Below are positions 6,893-12,919 of a stretch of 12,919 nucleotides of DNA, in pieces (the first letter of the stretch is position 1; each line of letters starts with the position of its first letter). Position numbers and translations under genes: made by a program. The notes below the pieces were generated by a model. It did no database searches and was not told where the DNA came from. It worked only from the letters and a program-made list of their open reading frames with translations. This DNA comes from JBAZCO01 sp041654915 (GTDB lineage: Bacteria; Bacillota; Clostridia; Christensenellales; DTU072), in NCBI GenBank assembly GCA_041654915.1, contig JBAZCO010000046.1:1-12919 (forward strand), read 5' to 3'.

Positions 6893-8047
6893 TTAATCGC
6901 CCAATTCTTGGTAATACTGCATCAATGCCACGCCTGCTCCCGCTACGGTGCTGGTGATTAGCTCATCGTCCTTGGGGACGACAGTCCAATTAAAGCCGCA
7001 AAGCTTGTCGCTATCTCGCCTGTTGTTGTAAGCGGAAAGCGCATTATCATTTATCACTTGTTGGTAGTCGGGGCGGGAAGTCTTGGCTATTTCGTTTAGT
7101 GTCCTAAACAGGATTGTTCTAAAAGCCGTTTCGTCACCCATACCTCCACCGCTCTTTATCGCTATGCCATTGGTTAGTCTAGTGGCAATGTAATAATCAA
7201 GCGATTTGTACACATATTCCATATAGTCCTCCTCGCCCGTCACTTTGTAGAGTTCGTATGCAACTCTTGCAAAAGTGCCGTAGTTATAGGAAAACTGCCA
7301 ATCGTTCACAGAGCCGTCATTTGCGTTTTTGGTGTCGTTTACCTTGCCCGTTTCCTCTTCATAGAGGCTGGTCTTTAGCCAATCAAACAACTCACGGGCA
7401 ATTTGCAAATAGCTAGGGTCGTCAAGATGTACCGATAGCCTTGCCGCAGTTGTAGCGGCGGGGGCATTGGTGCATACATTTTTGCTTGGATTGTCACCCG
7501 TATTTTTCCAATAAAGACCGCCGCCCACGGCATCATCTTTGTATTGGTAAATGTAATCAAACATCTCTTTGGCATCGGTTAGGTAGCGTTCGTTACCTGT
7601 TATTGCATAGGCACGGGTACAACCCATTGCCCACCAGCCAATATCGTCATTGTACTCATTTTTTTGGTAGTCATCGTAATACTGCAAAAATCCGTCATAT
7701 ACATCGTCCACAAGTGTCAGGTAGTATTCTCCGCCTTGCCTCTCATATATATCCATCACGGTTTCCCAATTTTGCGCCTCCCACCAAAAGTCGGAATACA
7801 GCCCAAACAGAGGTCCTGACCGTCCCGCAATATGCTTTGTGTTTATGGTGTAAAACATTTTGTGTTCCGCATTCCAAAATACATCAATAAAGTCCTCGGT
7901 TATCTCCACTATCCTCGGGTCTATTATTGGCTCATCGGGCAGAGTGTCGGCAGGGGTGTCGTCTGGCGGCTCTTTGCAGCCCACAACAAAAAACACAGAG
8001 GAGAACACCAACGCTAAACTTAGCAAAATTGCTATCGCTCTTTTCAT
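6893..8047 (-). CDS. Predicted lipoprotein glycoside hydrolase, GH76 (alpha-1,6-mannanase) family
   Basis: The 384-residue product begins with a lipoprotein signal peptide: MKR, a hydrophobic stretch, then FVVGC with the lipidated cysteine at residue 24. A Pro/Asp-rich linker follows (residues 25-45). The rest resembles the (alpha/alpha)6-barrel GH76 family. Visible features include NDDIGWWAMGCTRAYAITGN, where Asp134-Asp135 correspond to the paired catalytic aspartates. GGGLYWKN and NVCTNAPAATTAARL follow, then WQFSYNYGTFARVAYELYKVTG. GH76 enzymes characterised in bacteria cleave alpha-1,6-mannan backbones, as in fungal mannan; substrate here is inferred. The start ATG at 8045-8047 has a GAGGT ribosome binding site about eight bases upstream on its strand. 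It lies 70 bases after the phosphatase-fold lipoprotein gene on the same strand and is probably co-transcribed with it. Related family members with other substrates cannot be excluded. Confidence 0.85.
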   Translation of the reverse strand: MKRAIAILLSLALVFSSVFFVVGCKEPPDDTPADTLPDEPIIDPRIVEITEDFIDVFWNAEHKMFYTINTKHIAGRSGPLFGLYSDFWWEAQNWETVMDIYERQGGEYYLTLVDDVYDGFLQYYDDYQKNEYNDDIGWWAMGCTRAYAITGNERYLTDAKEMFDYIYQYKDDAVGGGLYWKNTGDNPSKNVCTNAPAATTAARLSVHLDDPSYLQIARELFDWLKTSLYEEETGKVNDTKNANDGSVNDWQFSYNYGTFARVAYELYKVTGEEDYMEYVYKSLDYYIATRLTNGIAIKSGGGMGDETAFRTILFRTLNEIAKTSRPDYQQVINDNALSAYNNRRDSDKLCGFNWTVVPKDDELITSTVAGAGVALMQYYQELGD

Positions 8048-8087
8048 TTAGATTACCTCATCATCATATAATATCTAATTTCATCTA

Positions 8088-8117
8088 TATGTTCTGCAAC
8101 TACATATTCTGTAACTC
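8088..8117. repeat. Imperfect 15-bp tandem repeat after a stop codon
   Basis: Bases 8088-8102 and 8103-8117 match at 11 of 15 positions, with a TTCTG(C/T)AACT core in both. The repeat directly abuts the stop codon of the minus-strand gene ending at 8118 and lies in the 70-base gap before the GH76 gene. It is short and could be chance. Confidence 0.4.
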
Positions 8118-9029
8118 TTAATCATCGTCATTTACCACATACTCTACCACTGTTTTTATTGGGTAGTGGTCGGAGGGATACCAACCCTTATCGTTGCTAT
8201 CCCGTACGATTTTGTAGGATAGGGGGGTAAAGTATGTGTCGGTTAAAAAGATAAAGTCAATTGGCTTTGCCCAAGGCTTGTCTAAAGTGCCGTTAAAGCT
8301 ATGGAAAGTGCCGCCAGAGTCGCTGCTAGGGGCAAGTACCATAGCATCCGCCAAAGAGTCGTTGGTGATAATGTTATAGTCCGCCGTGTCCTTTTGGTAA
8401 TTAAAGTCCCCAGTTATGATAAGCCCGCCCTCTGTTTCCCTTGCTATTTCGGCAAGCATTAAGGTTGCTTTGTTCTGCCCAAGTTGCTTTACCGATAGGT
8501 GGGTATTGATAAATGTAAACACTTCTCCGCTAAGTTTATCCTTTAATTCAAGTTTGGTCAGGGTTCGGATATCCACATCCTCCCAATGCGAGCGCTCCAC
8601 CGTGGGGGTGTCCGATTGCCAAAGGGTGGTAGCACTTAGCGCCTCAAACCTATCTCTTTTATAAAAAACGGCATTTGCACCGCCCATCATTAGTGAAAAC
8701 TCCGAGCCTGTCCAAGCGTTTACCCCGTAACACTCATAATCTGCTAACTGCTCCTTTAGGTACTCAAACTGCGGGTCTTTGACCTCCTGAAACCCAATTA
8801 TATCGGGTGAGTGCCTAAAAATTAGGGCGGCAACATCCTCTTTGCGGTTGTCCCAAAACTTATCTTCCCTATCCTCTAGTCCAACAATACGAATATTAAA
8901 AGACATGACGGTAAACGGTAGATATTCTGCTACAAAAGGCTCATCATCATCTAGCTGTTCGGTTTTTTCGCAAGCAAACAGCCCCACGCAGACAATAATA
9001 ATAAAGATAAAAACAATAAACTTTTTCAC
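8118..9029 (-). CDS. Lipoprotein of the endonuclease/exonuclease/phosphatase (EEP) superfamily
   Basis: The 303-residue product has a lipoprotein signal peptide ending in GLFAC, with Cys20 as the lipidation site, and then an EEP (DNase I-like) domain. Motifs in order: VMSFNIR (41-47), IIGFQEV (77-83, metal-binding Glu82), INTHL (174-178, catalytic His177), ITGDFN (205-210), IDFIF (257-261) and SDHYPI (286-291, Asp287-His288). The catalytic set is complete. The superfamily includes nucleases, sphingomyelinases and phosphatases, so sequence alone does not fix the substrate. Secreted members beside glycoside hydrolases are often thought to remove phosphate or phosphodiester decorations. The start is GTG at 9027-9029 with no good ribosome binding site; the ATG one base upstream is in another frame and meets a stop at once. 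It is divergent from the esterase lipoprotein gene and upstream of the GH76 gene. Confidence 0.87.
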   Translation of the reverse strand: MKKFIVFIFIIIVCVGLFACEKTEQLDDDEPFVAEYLPFTVMSFNIRIVGLEDREDKFWDNRKEDVAALIFRHSPDIIGFQEVKDPQFEYLKEQLADYECYGVNAWTGSEFSLMMGGANAVFYKRDRFEALSATTLWQSDTPTVERSHWEDVDIRTLTKLELKDKLSGEVFTFINTHLSVKQLGQNKATLMLAEIARETEGGLIITGDFNYQKDTADYNIITNDSLADAMVLAPSSDSGGTFHSFNGTLDKPWAKPIDFIFLTDTYFTPLSYKIVRDSNDKGWYPSDHYPIKTVVEYVVNDDD

Positions 9030-9127
9030 ATTTAAGATTTTAACACAAATCCTGCAAAAAGGGAAGTGGAAATTTTTTGCGCCATTGGGTATTTATATAA
9101 GATAAGCGCTAAAACCTCGGATATCTA

Positions 9128-9156
9128 TTGACAGCGGCGCACTAACCATTTATTAT
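9128..9156 (+). promoter_or_regulatory. Consensus sigma-A promoter for the esterase lipoprotein gene
   Basis: TTGACA at 9128-9133 and TATTAT at 9151-9156 are separated by exactly 17 bases. Transcription should start near 9162-9164. The ribosome binding site GAGGTGA is at 9162-9168 and the ATG at 9174, so the predicted leader is only about 10-12 bases long and begins at the ribosome binding site itself. The 144-base gap also serves the divergent minus-strand gene, for which I see no convincing promoter. Confidence 0.75.
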
Positions 9157-9173
9157 ATATTGAGGTGATATTT

Positions 9174-11357
9174 ATGAAAAAGAATAAAATAGTAATTACA
9201 ATATTGGTTGCCGTGACAATTTTATCACTTGCAATACTGCTAACCGCTTGCAATGACAATACTGATTCCCCAATCCGTATATTTGCCGAGATGCCCAACA
9301 ATATTAGGGCGGGCGATTTTGTGCTGGGCGAAAGTGCAGTGATTTTTGAGTATCAAGGCGGACGGCGGGAGCGGATTGCAATTACCAATAATATGTTGTC
9401 TGAGGACGATTTTGCCAAGCTAAGCACCCCCGGCAAACATACTGTTACCATTAATTACAGCGATGACAGCAGCGTGCAAGCTACAATAAACATCTTGCAA
9501 AGCGCCACTCATGATGCGGTAATAAATAAGATTATCAAGGGTATACAACTTGCTGCGCCCCAAAATAACATCAATGGCGAAATCGAGTTGTCGCTGCATT
9601 ATCAGTTTGGCAACTTGCCACGCAAGGAATACAATGTCAAGCTAAAATTCACTTTGGATATTGACGAGTTCGACGGTGCAGAGAACTATCTTGAGGTAGA
9701 AATAGCCGAGGACGGCATTGTTGTGTTAGGCTTGTATTACAAGGATAATTTGGATGAGCGCCCATATATGTATGTCAAGGTTGACGGCGTATTTACCGAG
9801 CTTTGGCAAAAGACGCAGCACAAAATGCTTAGCGTATCTGCCGACCCATACTTTGGCACGGCATCTATTCCAGATGAGTTTGCCTCCTTTGAGGAGATTA
9901 TCGGCTTAGTTATGTCGCTTATGGGAGAGGATATTATATCGGCAATAAATGTGGAAAGTCTTGTAAATACTGTGATTAACCTGTTGCTTAGCGGAGCGGC
10001 GGTTGCTGTGGACGACTCTACCGCTGTTATTGGATTAGACCTTGAAACGGTTTTGGAGTCGATTGCCGTCAAGTTTGCCCTGCTAGCGGTAACCCCCGCC
10101 GCAAATGAGTTCCTAGACGCTATTGGTTCTCCTATTGATTTTGCCAAAGCGCTAAAGATTGCCAACCTATCCCCGCTAAAAATAACCGCAGACTTTAATG
10201 AGAGCGGTGCAATTAACAGGTTGGAAATGACCGACAGCTTTGGCAGAGCGCAAACCAACAACAATGTGATTAGCATATATGAGGCGGGCGTTGTGGATGC
10301 GGCGCTGAATATTAAGACAATACGCATTACCGCCGACGATTCCTCATTCGACCTTCCCAGTGATAAAGGCTTGGAAACTTGGGAGGAAGGTGATTTATCC
10401 TTTGAAAGATGGTTACTCTATCAATACCGTGAGATGATTGGCTACTTTGAGGACTATGTGCCTCCAATTCGCCACGGAATAGAGGCAGAAATTGATGTGC
10501 GCTATGCAGACACAGACGAAACGGGCGAGTATAACTTGCTGGATATATACCGTCCCATTGCGGAAAAGCAAGAGGACGGCGAGCTAAACTCCCTTCCTGT
10601 TATAATCAATATTCACGGCGGCGGTTGGGTACACGGCAACAAAGAATCGGTGTCATCCTATTGCCAATATCTTGCCTTGCAAGGTTTTGCTGTGGTGAAT
10701 ATTAACTATCATTTGATGCCCGATGCCTTTATGCCCGTGCCTATGCAGGATGTATTTGCCGTGTTTAATTTTGTTATGGAAAATGCCGAACAGTACGGCT
10801 TTGACCGTGACAATGTATTCCTAACGGGTGACTCCGCAGGCGGTCACTATGTAATGCTTGCACTTTCTATCTTGGTGGACGAGGATTTGCAAGAGGCTTT
10901 TGGTGTAGAAACCGACATCACAATCAAGGCGGCAGGGGTGAACAGTACGGGCTTTAGCTTTACCAATGTGGTTGCACTGCCCATACCTTTTGCGCATTAT
11001 TATGTAAATCAATTTTTTACAGACGAGTCGCCCTACACCGCATATAGGGATGACCCCCGATACAAGACTATGGCAGATGCCCTTAGCCTAGAAAACAACA
11101 AACTAGATAGATTTCCGCCTATGTTTGTATCCTCTGCCCACGCAGACCTCTTTAAGTCGCACTCCGATAGGTTGGTGGCGGAACTAGAAAAGTACGATAT
11201 CCAGCACATATACGACTACCGCACACAAAATGATGGGGATAACCCCGAGGGGTTCTTGCTAGGACACGACTTTAATGTCGCCGCCCCCGATTGGACGGTG
11301 AGCCGTGCGGTAAATGACCGACTATGCGAATTTTTCTTGAGCCAAGTGGATAAGTAG
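9174..11357 (+). CDS. Three-part lipoprotein: Ig-like domain, unassigned middle region, C-terminal alpha/beta hydrolase (esterase)
   Basis: The 727-residue product has a lipoprotein signal peptide ending LLTAC (Cys26). Residues about 33-110 look like a bacterial Ig-like domain, with alternating strands and STPGKHTVTINYSDDSS. Residues about 115-400 are rich in beta strands and amphipathic helices and match no family I can name. Residues about 430-727 are an alpha/beta hydrolase of the hormone-sensitive lipase/BD-FAE esterase type. They carry the oxyanion-hole motif HGGGW at 481-485, nucleophile Ser554 in GDSAGG, Asp658 in SSAHADLF and His698 in LGHDF. The triad is complete, so an active carboxylesterase, perhaps a polysaccharide deacetylating or feruloyl-type enzyme, is likely. 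The frame is open to a GTG at 9165, but ATG 9174 is chosen because the ribosome binding site GAGGTGA at 9162-9168 overlaps that GTG. It is transcribed alone and ends at a terminator. Confidence 0.88.
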   Translation: MKKNKIVITILVAVTILSLAILLTACNDNTDSPIRIFAEMPNNIRAGDFVLGESAVIFEYQGGRRERIAITNNMLSEDDFAKLSTPGKHTVTINYSDDSSVQATINILQSATHDAVINKIIKGIQLAAPQNNINGEIELSLHYQFGNLPRKEYNVKLKFTLDIDEFDGAENYLEVEIAEDGIVVLGLYYKDNLDERPYMYVKVDGVFTELWQKTQHKMLSVSADPYFGTASIPDEFASFEEIIGLVMSLMGEDIISAINVESLVNTVINLLLSGAAVAVDDSTAVIGLDLETVLESIAVKFALLAVTPAANEFLDAIGSPIDFAKALKIANLSPLKITADFNESGAINRLEMTDSFGRAQTNNNVISIYEAGVVDAALNIKTIRITADDSSFDLPSDKGLETWEEGDLSFERWLLYQYREMIGYFEDYVPPIRHGIEAEIDVRYADTDETGEYNLLDIYRPIAEKQEDGELNSLPVIINIHGGGWVHGNKESVSSYCQYLALQGFAVVNINYHLMPDAFMPVPMQDVFAVFNFVMENAEQYGFDRDNVFLTGDSAGGHYVMLALSILVDEDLQEAFGVETDITIKAAGVNSTGFSFTNVVALPIPFAHYYVNQFFTDESPYTAYRDDPRYKTMADALSLENNKLDRFPPMFVSSAHADLFKSHSDRLVAELEKYDIQHIYDYRTQNDGDNPEGFLLGHDFNVAAPDWTVSRAVNDRLCEFFLSQVDK

Positions 11358-11364
11358 TTTATAA

Positions 11365-11416
11365 AAACAAGCTAAGCAAAAAACCCCTCAAAACAAGCTA
11401 AGCAATAAACCCCTCA
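11365..11416. repeat. 26-bp tandem duplication of the terminator's left arm
   Basis: Bases 11365-11390 and 11391-11416 are identical at 25 of 26 positions. Each copy ends in the ACCCCTCA arm that can pair with the single TGAGGGGT arm at 11431-11438. The repeat begins seven bases after the esterase stop codon. The second copy forms the close hairpin; the first could form an alternative, longer-looped one. Confidence 0.9.
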
Positions 11417-11442
11417 TTCGTTTTTTAAGATGAGGGGTTTTT
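11407..11442 (+). terminator. Rho-independent terminator after the esterase gene
   Basis: AAACCCCTCAT (11407-11417) pairs perfectly over 11 bp with ATGAGGGGTTT (11430-11440) around a 12-base loop; the transcript runs out in T residues to 11442. An A run on the left side means it could work weakly on the other strand too. It closes the esterase transcription unit. Confidence 0.88.
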
Positions 11443-11470
11443 GCGCCTCGTTTTTATGGTTTTTGCAATT

Positions 11471-11516
11471 TTTTCTAATTTAAAAAATATTATTTTTGCT
11501 TGGCAATATTAGAAAA
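11471..11516. repeat. AT-rich inverted repeat in the intergenic region
   Basis: TTTTCTAAT (11471-11479) and ATTAGAAAA (11508-11516) are perfect complements separated by 28 bases. A further AT-only palindrome (AAAAATA, one base, TATTTTT) lies at about 11483-11497. The stretch from 11443 to about 11579 holds no open frame that I would call a gene. AT richness makes such repeats easy to get by chance. Confidence 0.3.
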
Positions 11517-11579
11517 GGCATTTAAATTGTAAAAGAAATTGTTGGGAGTAAGAGATAAGTAAAATAATTTTAAACAAAC

Positions 11580-11597
11580 AGTTAGTAGTACCTAACT
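11580..11597. promoter_or_regulatory. Dyad just upstream of the -35 box of the YgbA-family gene
   Basis: AGTTAG (11580-11585) and CTAACT (11592-11597) form a 6-bp inverted repeat with a six-base spacer, ending four bases before the TTGACA at 11602. Size and position suit a binding site for a dimeric regulator. The GTTAGT element occurs again at 11640-11645 inside the downstream dyad. The regulator is unknown. Confidence 0.45.
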
Positions 11598-11601
11598 TTG
11601 A

Positions 11602-11630
11602 TTGACAAAAAAACACTAATATTCTATACT
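11602..11630 (+). promoter_or_regulatory. Consensus sigma-A promoter for the YgbA-family/ABC transporter operon
   Basis: TTGACA at 11602-11607 and TATACT at 11625-11630 are separated by exactly 17 bases, with AT-rich DNA upstream. Transcription is expected to begin near 11635-11638, giving a leader of about 115 bases before the preferred start codon at 11751. Confidence 0.8.
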
Positions 11631-11632
11631 AT

Positions 11633-11662
11633 AAACGGAGTTAGTTACAGCAAACTCCGTTT
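11633..11662. promoter_or_regulatory. 10-bp dyad over the predicted transcription start, hairpin followed by T residues
   Basis: AAACGGAGTT (11633-11642) is the exact complement of AACTCCGTTT (11653-11662), with a ten-base loop. It begins three bases after the -10 box, so it covers the predicted start point to about +25, a classic repressor-operator position. In RNA it would form a 5' hairpin followed by T residues (11660-11664), resembling an attenuator or a leftover terminator. The sequence does not decide between these. Confidence 0.6.
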
Positions 11663-11750
11663 TTAAATGGCAAATGCGGCAGGGTACGCTAAAGAGGGAG
11701 TTTTTTCAAAACTTATTAAGCGGTTACTCAAAGCGCAAGGGAGGCACATA

Positions 11751-12083
11751 ATGCAACAAGAAAAAGAAATAGAAGTCGTTACTCTTATGATAAAGCGTTA
11801 TTGCCGTGGCAAGCATAAGACACGGGGAAATAAGCTATGCGCCGACTGCACAGAGCTGCTTGACTATGTAAAGTTTCGCCGTGCAAAATGCCCCTATCAA
11901 GACGATAAGCCATTTTGTTCTAACTGCAAAACACACTGCTACAAACCTGCGATGCGCTCAAAGATAAGAGAGGTTATGCGCTATTCTGGACCGAGAATAA
12001 TTTTTCGTCACCCCATAATAAGCGTGCGGCACTTGGTTGAAAGCAGTAAAGAAAAAAGAAGGACAAGCGGCAATGATAGATAA
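11751..12083 (+). CDS. YgbA-family ('nitrous oxide-stimulated promoter') cysteine-rich protein
   Basis: The 110-residue product matches the YgbA family, named after an Escherichia coli gene in the NsrR nitric-oxide regulon; its molecular function is not firmly established. Seven cysteines are visible: Cys18 (RYC), Cys30 and Cys33 (LCADC), Cys47 (KCPY), Cys56, Cys59 and Cys63 (FCSNCKTHCYKP). This layout suggests bound metal or an iron-sulfur cluster, which is inference. The most conserved part follows, with MRSKIREVMRYSGPRIIFRHPIISVRHL at about 68-95. The frame is open upstream to an ATG at 11667, but ATG 11751 is preferred: AAGGGAGG at 11737-11744 sits six bases before it, and the family usually begins with a short charged helix like MQQEKEIEVVTLMIKRYC. 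Its last 11 bases overlap the ABC transporter gene. Confidence 0.88.
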   Translation: MQQEKEIEVVTLMIKRYCRGKHKTRGNKLCADCTELLDYVKFRRAKCPYQDDKPFCSNCKTHCYKPAMRSKIREVMRYSGPRIIFRHPIISVRHLVESSKEKRRTSGNDR

Positions 12084-12919
12084 AAAGTTATTAAAGCTGA
12101 TTGGCGATGATAAAAAATATATTTTTTATACAGTTATTTTTATGACGCTTGGTATGCTTGCCAATGTGGCAATCACGGCAAGCATATGCTGGGCGATATA
12201 TTTAATCACGCAAGGCGCTAGGGGGATAGAATATTTGTATCCCGCCTTAACTGCTATTTTGGCGGTGGCGGTTAGGTATGTTTCCACCCGCCGTGCAGGC
12301 ACGCTCAAGGAGATTATAGGCAGCAGAATAAAAAAGAGTTTGCGGGAGCGCACATACAACAAAATTTTGCGTTTGGGGGTGAGGGGCGCAGACGATATGA
12401 ATATGGCAGGGCTTACCCAAGTATCTATGGAGGGCATCGAACAGCTTGACCTATATTATTCGGTGTACCTTCCTCAATTTTTCTTTGCGCTTATCGCCCC
12501 AATCATCCTTTTTGCCATTAGCGTTAGCATTGATTGGCGGGTATCGGTGGCGCTGCTTGCTTGCGTTCCTCTAATTCCTATATCCATAGTTTTGGTATCA
12601 AGGTATGCCAAAAAAATATTTGCAAAATATTGGGGCAAATATACCTCTATGGGAGATGTGTTTTTGGATAGTATGCAAGGTTTAAAGGAATTAAAAATAT
12701 TTGATGCGGACGAGTTAAGACAGGAGAAAATAAACCAAAGTGCCGAGGAATTTAGAAAAATCACAATGAAAGTATTGGTTATGCAGCTTGCTAGCATAAC
12801 GATTATGGACTTGGTTGCTTTTGGCGGCGCAGGTGTGGGAATTGCGCTTGCCGTATCGGGTGCGGCTGGCGGCGCAGCGCCTATTGCGGCACTATTTCTC
12901 ATATTGATAGCGGTGGAGT
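12073..12919 (+). CDS. CydD-like ABC exporter, transmembrane domain (3' truncated by window)
   Basis: An open frame runs from ATG 12073 to the window end, giving 282 residues without a stop. It shows the transmembrane half of a type IV (exporter-type) ABC protein. The start is a soluble N terminus MIDKKLLKLIGDDKKYIFYTV, then hydrophobic helices at about residues 17-45, 55-69, 133-152, 156-177 and 240-270. Between them is the cytoplasmic region RERTYNKILRLG and, near residue 213, GDVFLDSMQGLKELKIFDADE, the coupling-helix signature of this class. The expected C-terminal ATP-binding domain lies outside the window. The general shape is closest to CydD-type exporters, linked in other bacteria to thiol or haem transport and cytochrome bd assembly. 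The 11-base overlap with the YgbA-family gene implies translational coupling; AGAAGGA at 12057-12063 is a usable ribosome binding site. A generic drug or peptide exporter remains possible. Confidence 0.8.
   Translation, partial: MIDKKLLKLIGDDKKYIFYTVIFMTLGMLANVAITASICWAIYLITQGARGIEYLYPALTAILAVAVRYVSTRRAGTLKEIIGSRIKKSLRERTYNKILRLGVRGADDMNMAGLTQVSMEGIEQLDLYYSVYLPQFFFALIAPIILFAISVSIDWRVSVALLACVPLIPISIVLVSRYAKKIFAKYWGKYTSMGDVFLDSMQGLKELKIFDADELRQEKINQSAEEFRKITMKVLVMQLASITIMDLVAFGGAGVGIALAVSGAAGGAAPIAALFLILIAVE

Noticed and set aside
9030..9127. Promoter for the minus-strand EEP lipoprotein gene
   Set aside because: Only weak -10-like AT stretches are visible on that strand with no -35 partner at a proper distance, so no site was called.
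9737..10327. 196-residue minus-strand open frame inside the esterase lipoprotein gene
   Set aside because: Although long, it lies antisense within a continuous coding frame and its Ser/Ala/Ile-rich sequence mirrors that gene's codons; no start signal is evident.
11633..11664. Reading the hairpin plus T run as the end of an upstream transcript
   Set aside because: The esterase gene already has a strong terminator at 11407-11442, and a consensus promoter lies directly before this hairpin, so an operator or leader role fits better, though not proven.
12126..12902. Two minus-strand open frames (103 and 142 residues)
   Set aside because: Both are antisense to the transmembrane domain of the ABC exporter, whose frame continues to the window end; hydrophobic codon patterns explain them.

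Overview
The window looks like chromosomal DNA of an anaerobic, low-to-moderate GC Firmicute, most likely an uncultured Clostridia member. This rests on four observations. The ATP synthase operon has the usual bacterial order with strong AGGAGG-type ribosome binding sites. Several starts are GTG or TTG. The c subunit carries a sodium-type ion-binding signature. Sec/SPII lipoproteins of a Gram-positive style are abundant. TGA is used as a normal stop codon. The taxonomic call is inference; no rRNA or marker phylogeny is available here.

Region 1 (1-5655, + strand) holds F1Fo ATP synthase: the 3' end of atpE (c), then complete atpF (b), atpH (delta), atpA (alpha), atpG (gamma), atpD (beta) and atpC (epsilon). 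Genes overlap or are separated by 9-17 bases after atpF, and the operon ends at a strong intrinsic terminator. atpB and the start of atpE lie upstream of the window. Four of the six genes with visible starts use GTG or TTG.

Region 2 (5656-6835) contains an inverted repeat over a -10-like box, a 59-residue acidic protein of unknown function whose 3' end is tandemly duplicated (41 bp), and a convergent DUF421/YetF-type membrane protein gene.

Region 3 (6893-11442) is a cluster of three predicted surface lipoproteins. On the minus strand are an endonuclease/exonuclease/phosphatase-fold protein and a GH76 (alpha-1,6-mannanase family) glycoside hydrolase. Divergent on the plus strand is a 727-residue lipoprotein with an Ig-like N terminus, an unassigned middle and a C-terminal HGGGW/GDSAGG esterase domain. 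Together they suggest extracellular breakdown of a decorated polysaccharide, possibly mannan, though the substrate is inferred.

Region 4 (11443-12919) begins with a control region: dyads flanking a consensus promoter. It drives a cysteine-rich YgbA-family ('nitrous oxide-stimulated promoter') protein that overlaps the start of a CydD-like ABC exporter, truncated by the window end. The pair suggests a redox/nitrosative-stress or haem/thiol export operon.

I see no CRISPR array, transposase, phage gene, tRNA or rRNA. The most interesting items are the sodium-type c subunit, the YgbA-ABC operon with its dyad-rich promoter, the three-domain lipoprotein esterase with an extremely short predicted leader, and three short tandem duplications each placed at or next to a stop codon. 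I did not find a clearly undescribed multi-gene system.
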